Source: Candidatus Zixiibacteriota bacterium
Lineage (GTDB): Bacteria; Zixibacteria; MSB-5A5; GN15; FEB-12
Length of the DNA stretch: 64,000 nucleotides
Direction of reading: 5' to 3'
NCBI GenBank assembly: GCA_040752815.1
Contig: JBFMGC010000013.1
Coordinates: 1-64,000, forward strand
The notes under the pieces are model-generated. The model was not told the DNA's origin. It saw only the letters and a program-made list of their open reading frames with translations, and did no database searches. The position numbers and the translations under genes are program-made. Numbering within the stretch: the stretch's first letter is position 1; every line of letters starts with the position of its first letter. This document shows positions 52,304-58,963 of this stretch, piece after piece.

Positions 52304-53578
52304 ATGAAAAGCACCGTTCTGACTTCGATACTCGTGTTGATCCTGGCTGTTGCGTCGACAGCCCAGCTCCCCAAGGATCGGACACTCTCCCTCGTGCTCG
52401 ATGACGTGCCGATCACTACCGCGTTGAATATGATAGCCGTGCAAAACGGGCTTAACCTGGTAGTGGCGGGCGATGTTGGCGGCCGGGTAAGTCTGCGCCT
52501 GGACAGTGTCGATGTCGCTGCGGCACTCGACGCCGTCCTCGTGGCCAACGGGTTCAACTACTTCGTGAAAGACAATGTGATCGTTGTGAAAGCGGTTTCG
52601 AGTGAGGCGGCCGGCGAACTCGACGCCCGTGTGGTTACCCTGAAGTATATCAGCCCGATAACCGCGGAAAAAGCGATAGCCGCGCTCAAATCAGCCAAAG
52701 GGAGCGTGACTATCCTCGATCAGAGCAGCCAGGGCGACGCTGCCGCGGGCAAGCGATATCACGCCAACCGGATCGTCATCACCGACTACCCCGGCCTGCT
52801 CGACCGGCTTGTAAGCGTTGTCGAAAAAATCGACCTGCCGGAAAAGTCCATTCTGATCGAGGCCAAGATCGTCGAAACCACAATCGACGCGTCGTCCAAC
52901 CTCGGCATGAGCTGGCCCACCGCGCTCACGGCACGGCTATCTGACGACAAAGCAACCGGTTCCTCGTCATCGACGACGACCCAGCCGAGCTCCAGCGGCG
53001 TCTGGCAGCCCCAGACCGGCGACTGGACCTGGGGCAAGCTTTCGGTCGGCGAGGTCAACTGGATTCTGAACATGTTGGAGAAGGACGGCAACAGCCGTTT
53101 GGTGTCCGATCCGCACATCACCACGCTCGAGAACCACGAGGCGGTTTTCAAGTTCGAGACGATCATCCCGATCCAGACCATTAATCGTTTCACCGAGGGC
53201 GCCGCCACCAGTGATATCGTCTCCTTCGAGGACAAAGCGGTCGGCATTTCGCTGCGGGTCGTACCGAGGATTAACGAGGGCGGGACGATTACGCTTGAGG
53301 TCGAGCCCCAGGTCGAAGACATCCTCAGGTTTGTCGGGCCGGAGGATAATCAAAAGCCGGTAACAGCCTCGCGCTCGATTCACGCCTGGATTACCGTTAA
53401 CGACGGCGAAAGCGTGGCGCTCGGTGGGCTGCTGAAAGAAAGCGAGATCGAAAGCGTTCAGCGAGTACCCCTGTTGGGGCATATCCCCCTGCTCGGTTCG
53501 TGGCTTTTCAGCAGCAAATCCAAACAGAAGAGCTCGACCGACCTGCTGATTCTCATCACTCCCCGGATCCTGCCCTGA
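52304..53578 (+). CDS. gspD: Short type II/type IV pilus secretin
   Basis: The 424-residue outer-membrane channel subunit has a signal peptide (cut near STAQL), an STN/N0 domain (28-95: SLVLDDVPITTALNMIAVQN), one NolW/N1-like domain (VVTLKYISPITAEKAIAAL ... NRIVITDYPGLLDRLVSVVE) and a secretin core from about 170. The core contains VGEVNWILNMLEKDGNSRLV, DPHITTLENHEAVFKFE and a C-terminal VPLLGHIPLLGSWLF. It is short for the family (usually 600 or more) and lacks an AMIN domain and extra N-domains. It ends exactly where the opposite MauE-like gene ends. Confidence 0.9.
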   Translation: MKSTVLTSILVLILAVASTAQLPKDRTLSLVLDDVPITTALNMIAVQNGLNLVVAGDVGGRVSLRLDSVDVAAALDAVLVANGFNYFVKDNVIVVKAVSSEAAGELDARVVTLKYISPITAEKAIAALKSAKGSVTILDQSSQGDAAAGKRYHANRIVITDYPGLLDRLVSVVEKIDLPEKSILIEAKIVETTIDASSNLGMSWPTALTARLSDDKATGSSSSTTTQPSSSGVWQPQTGDWTWGKLSVGEVNWILNMLEKDGNSRLVSDPHITTLENHEAVFKFETIIPIQTINRFTEGAATSDIVSFEDKAVGISLRVVPRINEGGTITLEVEPQVEDILRFVGPEDNQKPVTASRSIHAWITVNDGESVALGGLLKESEIESVQRVPLLGHIPLLGSWLFSSKSKQKSSTDLLILITPRILP

Positions 53579-54025
53579 TCAGGAGCGCCCCAGCCGCCAG
53601 CGTGTCGAGCGGCTGAACCATAGCTGCAGCGAGAACAGGATCGCCACCAAATCGAATATCAGCGCCTGCCAGGCCGGGCCGGTGGCTGACTTACCGGCCT
53701 TGAAACAGCCGCAGTCAATATCGATACCTCGCACGATCGTACTCGCCAGAGCGGTAATGAAAACCACGAGCAATAGATTGGCCCAGATAACCGCTCCTCG
53801 GTAAGCCAGTCCGAAAATAACAGCCAGCCCGATGATCAGCTCCAGCCAGGGAAGAATCAGCGCCATCAGATTAATGAGGGATCCCGGTACCAGATGGTAC
53901 TGCCAGATCGATTTAGCGAACGACCCCGGCTCAATGATTTTATAAAACGACGCTACAATGTACATCCCGCCGACAAGCAGGCGCGAAAGCATGGTCAACT
54001 GGTCGGTGTCGATTAGTCGGCGCAT
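53579..54025 (-). CDS. MauE/DoxX-like membrane protein
   Basis: The 148-residue protein has four helices (near 13-30, 50-70, 78-98 and 120-140) in the DoxX/MauE pattern: SRLLVGGMYIVASFYKIIEP, then PWLELIIGLAVI. The loop DIDCGCFKAG carries two Cys in CGC, as in MauE and related vitamin K epoxide reductase-like partners. MauE-type proteins help form disulfides or handle quinol oxidation. Its start overlaps the rhodanese gene by 13 nt. The stop is adjacent to the secretin stop, with no spacer for separate terminators. Confidence 0.85.
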   Translation of the reverse strand: MRRLIDTDQLTMLSRLLVGGMYIVASFYKIIEPGSFAKSIWQYHLVPGSLINLMALILPWLELIIGLAVIFGLAYRGAVIWANLLLVVFITALASTIVRGIDIDCGCFKAGKSATGPAWQALIFDLVAILFSLQLWFSRSTRWRLGRS

Positions 54026-54531
54026 TCGGCCCGCCTTTCTACTTCAAGGCCGAATTTCTCCCACTCGCGAGCGCCGCCGAAGAATATCAGCACATTGGTG
54101 TAACCGTACTGTCTCAGGTTGCGCGCCAGGTGCAACGACAGGTCGCACTCTTCGCCGGAGCAGAACACTACCAGAGCCTTGTCCCGGCTGATTCCTCCGA
54201 AAGCCGAGTCAAAATAGGGCACCAGATCGCCTTCGGGAAGATACTCAAACGGCACGTTAACCGAGCCGGGGATTGTACCGCAGACGAACTCCTCGCGGTC
54301 GCGGGCATCGACAAAGGTCGCCAGTCCAAGTTCGAATTCCATTTGGGCCTGGTTTATATCGACAAACGGCGGGTCGCCCTCCTGGGCGTCGGGCGGGACA
54401 ATCGGCCCCTCACCGGATGACAGGTTGCGGTAGTTGCCTATCCACGGAATTCGATTTGGTGAGACCGTATTCAGCAACAGGCCAAGAACAGCAGCCAGGA
54501 GTAGCAGGACGAAAAACTGTCGAAATGTCAT
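54013..54531 (-). CDS. Membrane-anchored rhodanese-domain protein
   Basis: The 172-residue protein has one N-terminal helix (FFVLLLLAAVLGLLLNTV) and an extracytoplasmic rhodanese domain (about 60-165). VDARDREEFVCGTIPGSVNV is the conserved N-terminal motif, and VVFCSGEECDLSLHLARNL holds the active-site loop with Cys followed by SGEEC. Rhodaneses carry sulfur as a cysteine persulfide. The active-site loop has a second Cys, so it could instead act as a thiol redox partner of the overlapping MauE-like protein. Confidence 0.88.
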   Translation of the reverse strand: MTFRQFFVLLLLAAVLGLLLNTVSPNRIPWIGNYRNLSSGEGPIVPPDAQEGDPPFVDINQAQMEFELGLATFVDARDREEFVCGTIPGSVNVPFEYLPEGDLVPYFDSAFGGISRDKALVVFCSGEECDLSLHLARNLRQYGYTNVLIFFGGAREWEKFGLEVERRAECAD

Positions 54532-54607
54532 GACTTACTATGCAGCCTCTCCACTAAGATGCGCCGTGGAGCACCAATGTTACTCCGGAGATCGGACGTT
54601 TTGTTTA

Positions 54608-55336
54608 TCAATTGTGCCCGCTGTGAGTCGACAACAGGCTCATCAGCATTATACCCGCCAACATGAGTAACAGGTTCACCCAGCGGCGGTCTCTGGTGTG
54701 AAAGACCTCCGGCAGGAGGTCGGCAGTGGCCACGTAAAGGAACGACCCGGTGACTATACCGGTGATCTGCCATAGCTGATCCGGCGAGCCAAGGTCGACA
54801 ATCGGCGCCAATACCAATGCCCCGATCGGCGCCGTAGCGGCGAAAAAGAGTAGGCCAAACCAGATCCGCCTGCGCGATTGCCCGGCCAGCACCATGAGTG
54901 ACACCAGGCTGAGCGCCGCCGGCACTTTATGCGCCAGTATCGAAATGAACAAAACCCGACCCAGCTCAGGGTCTGTCATAGCAACAGCAAGCCCCAGCCC
55001 CTCCATAAGCGAGTGCACCGACAGACCTATCAGCACCGTAATTGACACTACCAGATGGCCGTGGGCGTGTCCTTCGCCGCTGTGAAGTAGTATCCGTTCC
55101 ACGAAAAAAATCAGCAGGTAACCTGCCAGAATAAAGAGCCCGGCGCGGTTCATTGATTCCTGATGCATAACCTCCGGCAGCAGATGATAGAACACCGCGC
55201 CAAGAAAGATGCCCGCCCCGAAAGAGAGAAACAGGTGGAGCCGCTCATCGGACCAGCGTCTCACAAGAGTGATTATTCCCCCGGCCACTGTCGCCGCGAA
55301 CATCAGGAGACAGTACCAAACCAGATCGTACGACAT
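54608..55336 (-). CDS. ZIP-family metal transporter
   Basis: The 242-residue protein has eight predicted helices. The metal path is formed by HSLMEGLGLAVAM in helix 4 and HKVPAALSLVSLM in helix 5, the ZIP signature. A His-rich loop before helix 4 (HSGEGHAHGH) is a typical metal sensor or chelator region. It likely imports zinc or iron across the inner membrane, but the specificity is not readable. It is monocistronic. Confidence 0.9.
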   Translation of the reverse strand: MSYDLVWYCLLMFAATVAGGIITLVRRWSDERLHLFLSFGAGIFLGAVFYHLLPEVMHQESMNRAGLFILAGYLLIFFVERILLHSGEGHAHGHLVVSITVLIGLSVHSLMEGLGLAVAMTDPELGRVLFISILAHKVPAALSLVSLMVLAGQSRRRIWFGLLFFAATAPIGALVLAPIVDLGSPDQLWQITGIVTGSFLYVATADLLPEVFHTRDRRWVNLLLMLAGIMLMSLLSTHSGHN

Positions 55337-55500
55337 GTCGGCGACTATACCGATCCCTGCCGAAGAGTGTCAAGGAAAATAGCGCTAACACTAAACGAGC
55401 GACTCTGTGGGTAGGCGATTAGGGAGTACAGGACGGGCCGGCGGCAACGATCCACTTCGCCGGAGGAGGCCTAACGGAAGCGAGTAGACGCCAAAAAAAA

Positions 55501-55674
55501 TCAGGCCGTCGGGGAGTTGCTCACCCGCGTCCTGACCAGGGTATGATGGCCTTTGAGGATCTCGCCGACCACATCGGCGAACTTCCTGGGGGTCAACACT
55601 TGAAGGCCATAGACATGCCAGCAGGTCTTTGGGCCTGGGACGGCGTACTTGACGGGTACTTTTCTTCTTGGCAT
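55501..55674 (-). CDS. Small basic protein of 57 residues
   Basis: An ATG at 55674 preceded by AAGGGA at 7 nt opens a 57-codon frame ending in TGA. The peptide has a basic N-terminus (MPRRKVPVKYAVPGPK) and an amphipathic helix (RKFADVVGEILKGHHTLV), and looks like a genuine small cytoplasmic or nucleic-acid-binding protein. A longer frame on the same strand, 55391-55693, overlaps it in another phase and looks random. I recognise no family. It fills the gap between the ZIP transporter and the sigma-like gene. Confidence 0.55.
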   Translation of the reverse strand: MPRRKVPVKYAVPGPKTCWHVYGLQVLTPRKFADVVGEILKGHHTLVRTRVSNSPTA

Positions 55675-55861
55675 AGCACTTTCCCTTCGTCAAAGGTCAC
55701 TATTTCGGGCAGTTAGCTACTCAAAGCGCAGTAGCGACCTTCAGGGTGCTATCTTCTCTGCTCGTACCCCTCTGGCGAATGCCGGGCCAAAAACGCCCGC
55801 TTCGCACTCCAGCCATCCGAGAGGCTATCGCCTCTCTATATATTAGTCGGCTGACATACAC

Positions 55862-56179
55862 TTACGATGTCAGGAGCTTGTGTAACTTTTTGATCGCCCT
55901 CTGCTTATAAATGTTCACAACCTGCTGAGTAATCCCCAGATCGCGGGCTGTATCGCGCTCCTTGCGGCCGGCGAGAAAGGCTCGGATGACCTGCTGCTGG
56001 CGCTCGGACAGCGAATGCCCGATATGCCAACGCAACTTCTGGCGGAAGCGTTGCGACAGCTCCGGTGCGCTGGGTTCGCTGTCGCCGATATGATAAGCGG
56101 ATTGGGTGTTGGCGAAGGATTCGAGGATTAATTTATCGACCGGCAGTTCCGCGAATTCGTGTTCCTTGCGTTTGCCCAT
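55862..56179 (-). CDS. Orphan sigma-region-4-like DNA-binding protein
   Basis: The 105-residue protein has an N-terminal half without recognisable fold and a C-terminal helix-turn-helix: LSERQQQVIRAFLAGRKERD, then TARDLGITQQVVNIYKQRAI. This matches sigma-70 region 4 or LuxR-type recognition helices. Region 2 is absent, so it is not a complete sigma factor. It could act as an anti-sigma target, an activator or a partner of another sigma subunit. It starts 15 nt after the membrane coiled-coil gene and is probably co-transcribed with it. A hairpin (GAGAGGC-TATC-GCCTCTC, 55819-55836) follows its stop. Confidence 0.7.
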   Translation of the reverse strand: MGKRKEHEFAELPVDKLILESFANTQSAYHIGDSEPSAPELSQRFRQKLRWHIGHSLSERQQQVIRAFLAGRKERDTARDLGITQQVVNIYKQRAIKKLHKLLTS

Positions 56180-56194
56180 ACCCCTGGTCGTTTC

Positions 56195-56758
56195 TCAGAA
56201 GTCGACGTGATGTTGTTTGCGGATTTCGTTTAGCCGATCGACGCTTATGCTGAACTTAGTGGCTGTTTCGGTGCGCACCTCAGTGACCGCCACCTGGTAT
56301 TCGTAGGCGGAAAGATCCGACGGAAGGTGGGCCATCGCCCGACGATAATAATTCAGAATCTCTTCGTGGCGCGCGCCGGTCTCCCCCGCTGGCCGGGCCG
56401 ACTTGTTCATGCCGGGAGCCGTCTTGCCGGCCTGCGCCTTCTGCTTGAGTCGGCTAAGATCGGCCCGCTGAGCATCGATACGACGTTCCAGTGAGTCGAT
56501 CGTGTGCCGATGAACAGTATCCAGATACACCAGCGAATCGGCCATCGCTGTGCGGTACTCGGCCAGGGCCTGGCGTTCTTTCCCGATAAGCTCCGCCAGG
56601 GAATCGTAATCAGGCTGACTGGAAACCACACTGTCCGCACCGGTCCGATAGCCTTTTCTAAAAGCGTCTTCCTGCCGTTCCGAGTCGCGGGTCACCTGCA
56701 GGTAGACGACCGCGACAATGACAGCCAGCAGGAAAATCCCGAGCACGAGTTTTTTCAT
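56195..56758 (-). CDS. Membrane-anchored coiled-coil protein
   Basis: The 187-residue protein has one N-terminal helix (LVLGIFLLAVIVAVVYLQV), then a coiled coil (about 55-110: LAELIGKERQALAEYRTAMA, and then DSLERRIDAQRADLSRLKQK). A charged linker and a helical C-terminal domain (ILNYYRRAMAHLPSDL, FSISVDRLNEIRKQ) follow. No known family is recognised. Co-transcription with a sigma-region-4-like protein suggests that it could relay an envelope state to transcription, but this is inference from position only. Confidence 0.65.
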   Translation of the reverse strand: MKKLVLGIFLLAVIVAVVYLQVTRDSERQEDAFRKGYRTGADSVVSSQPDYDSLAELIGKERQALAEYRTAMADSLVYLDTVHRHTIDSLERRIDAQRADLSRLKQKAQAGKTAPGMNKSARPAGETGARHEEILNYYRRAMAHLPSDLSAYEYQVAVTEVRTETATKFSISVDRLNEIRKQHHVDF

Positions 56759-56837
56759 ATTAGTGCGCCTACTTGACGGCGAGAATATCCGGGCACCACG
56801 GCAGCGTCAAGTTTGAACTTGTCACTGGGGGAATCAG

Positions 56838-57851
56838 TCAGCTTTGACGTGGTGAGGCGGCCTCACGCTCGAGCTGACTCAATGACAGGTGACCCTTGCG
56901 GAGGTAGTAGAATCCCATGAGCGTAATCGGAATATACTGTGCGGCATGGAGTACCAGAGCGAATGACAGAGCCGCCTCTCTGCCAATACCGTATTGGGTC
57001 AGAGTAAACACGGTGCCCGCGTGATAAACGCCGACAAACCCGGGTGACGACGGAATCAGGATTGAAATCGAGACGACAACCAGCAGGAAGTATGAAGCCT
57101 CGATCGGCATATCAAAACCGAAAGCCACAAAGACAAAGTAGTTCGACACACCCATAAGCAGCCAGATGAGCAGAGTTTGGAGGGCGACCCAGGTCGCGGC
57201 CCGAGGCTGGGTTATGAACTCGAGCCCGCTGGAGAAGCGGAGGACGATGGCCTTGACCGTCTCTTTGGCGCGATCAGGCAAAAAGAACAAATAGCGAGTC
57301 ATGTACTCACCGGCCTGGCCCGGCTTGATTGCGAGAAGGAACACAAAAACTACGCCCAGCAGGGCGACTACAATTGACAGAAGGATACCGACTTTCATCT
57401 GGCCCGGGATATCCACTGCGGCAACCGCCACCACCGCCCCGAAAATAAGCAGTAGCGCGGCCAGGTCGAACACCATGCGCTCGACAAAGATGGTCGCCAG
57501 CGACGCCGACTTGCTGACCTCGCGGTCCTGGTACGCCAGCGAATAAGCCCGAACGAACTCGCCCAGCCGAAGTGGCAGCACGTTGTTAGCCATGAAACCG
57601 ATACAGGTGGCCGCGAGCAGCTTGTCATACGCTACTTCTTTTACTGGCCGGATCATGAACTTCCACCGGTAGGCCCGCTGATACATGGCAAACACGACCA
57701 TCGCAATGTTCGGCGCCAGCCACCAGTAGTTGGCCTGCTTGAGCGATGCCGTCAGTGCGACAAAGTCTATCTCCCAGAAGAGCAGCGCGATAAACGCCAC
57801 GGAAATGACAATTCCCGCCAATATCGACAGCACGCGGTGGCCGGTGGTCAC
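56838..57851 (-). CDS. Flippase-like integral membrane protein (LPG synthase TM / UPF0104 family)
   Basis: The 337-residue protein has eight or nine helices and the family pattern: WWLAPNIAMVVFAMYQRAYR, then FMANNVLPLRLGEFVRAYSL with its invariant Gly-Glu, and SPGFVGVYHAGTVFTL near the end. These are the hallmarks of the MprF/AglD membrane domain (PF03706), which moves or modifies lipid-linked substrates. Its ATG overlaps the stop of the glycosyltransferase upstream (ATGA), so the pair is coupled. With DUF2723 it suggests glycolipid or glycoprotein synthesis. Confidence 0.88.
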   Translation of the reverse strand: MTTGHRVLSILAGIVISVAFIALLFWEIDFVALTASLKQANYWWLAPNIAMVVFAMYQRAYRWKFMIRPVKEVAYDKLLAATCIGFMANNVLPLRLGEFVRAYSLAYQDREVSKSASLATIFVERMVFDLAALLLIFGAVVAVAAVDIPGQMKVGILLSIVVALLGVVFVFLLAIKPGQAGEYMTRYLFFLPDRAKETVKAIVLRFSSGLEFITQPRAATWVALQTLLIWLLMGVSNYFVFVAFGFDMPIEASYFLLVVVSISILIPSSPGFVGVYHAGTVFTLTQYGIGREAALSFALVLHAAQYIPITLMGFYYLRKGHLSLSQLEREAASPRQS

Positions 57852-58963
57852 AATCCCCCCTCGGCTACTTGAAATAGCAGCTTCTCAAACTGGTCGGCGG
57901 CGCTATCCCAGTTGAACCGGTCGGCCCACACCAGTCCCCCTTGCTCGAGTCGATGCCTCAACTCGGAGTCCTGCAATATCAGCATGATTTTCCCCGCGAG
58001 ATCATCGATGTTTCCGTATTCGTAGAGGAGTCCGGACTCGCCGTCTTTGACCGAGTCTCTAAGCCCCGGGGTGCGTGCCGCCACTACTGCAGTTCCGCAG
58101 GCGTTGGCCTCGATATTAGTCAACCCCCAGCCTTCCTTAAGCGATGGCAGCACCGCAACATGCGCCCGTCTCATGCGCTCGACTTTCTCCTCGGGCGCAA
58201 CGTACCCCGTAAACTCTACGGCATTGTCGACCTCGAGACTCCGCGCCAGCGATTTCAAGTTCTTCATATAATCGCCCGAGCCGACAATCATCAGACGGGC
58301 ATCGGGCAGCTTTCGCCGGACTTTCTTCATCGCGAGAATCAGATGCTGGATCGACTTGTATTTCTTTATCCTGCCAAGATAAAGGGCCGTCGGTTGTTTG
58401 TATTTAGTTACCGCCGGATCCCTGTAGTACATAACGCGATCAATACCGCAATGAATGACCGAGATGTCCTCGCGGAGAATCCCCCGTGCTACAATGTCAT
58501 CGGCGGTTGATTCCGAAATCACGTTGAACTTGCAGCCTCGGTAGATCGGCACCAGAGGCCTTTCAGCGAGAAAAATGTATGTGCCCAGCACGAAGTTTAT
58601 CTCGTGAAATACCGTGGTGGCAAACAGATGAGGAATCACAACCAGGCGCTTCATCCGCAGGTAGAGAGGCGTGTAAAACGGAATCTTGTTGATATCCTCG
58701 ATCAGAAGTTCAAATCGTGACTCCCTGGCGAGGCGCCGAAGGTGAAACGGCGCAACCCAATTGAAGTTGTACCGGTTGCCGCACCGTACAATCCGCACGC
58801 CTGCGATTGTTTCTTCGCGCCTGCAGCCGGCCCACCCGGAGCAAAGCAGGGTGGCGGTATGCCCGCGCGCGGTCAGACGCCTTAGCAGTTCTTCGAGGTG
58901 GACCTCGGCGCCGCCGGCGTACGGATTTCCCAGATCGTTCCAGTTGAGAACCAGCAGGTTCAC
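57848..58963 (-). CDS. Glycosyltransferase family 4
   Basis: The 371-residue cytoplasmic enzyme has the GT-B fold: NDLGNPYAGGAEVHLEEL is the acceptor-side glycine loop, IHCGID and ALYLGRIKKYKSIQHLI mark the donor domain, and PSLKEGWGLTNIEANACGTA holds the EX7E-type catalytic motif with two Glu residues. It likely adds a sugar to a lipid carrier or glycan from a nucleotide donor; donor identity is not readable. It overlaps both neighbours by four bases, so the three-gene cluster is translationally coupled. Confidence 0.92.
   Translation of the reverse strand: MNLLVLNWNDLGNPYAGGAEVHLEELLRRLTARGHTATLLCSGWAGCRREETIAGVRIVRCGNRYNFNWVAPFHLRRLARESRFELLIEDINKIPFYTPLYLRMKRLVVIPHLFATTVFHEINFVLGTYIFLAERPLVPIYRGCKFNVISESTADDIVARGILREDISVIHCGIDRVMYYRDPAVTKYKQPTALYLGRIKKYKSIQHLILAMKKVRRKLPDARLMIVGSGDYMKNLKSLARSLEVDNAVEFTGYVAPEEKVERMRRAHVAVLPSLKEGWGLTNIEANACGTAVVAARTPGLRDSVKDGESGLLYEYGNIDDLAGKIMLILQDSELRHRLEQGGLVWADRFNWDSAADQFEKLLFQVAEGGL

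Noticed and set aside
55391-55693. 100-codon minus-strand frame
   Set aside because: It overlaps the better 57-codon frame in another phase, its composition is random-looking, and its start lacks a properly spaced ribosome site.
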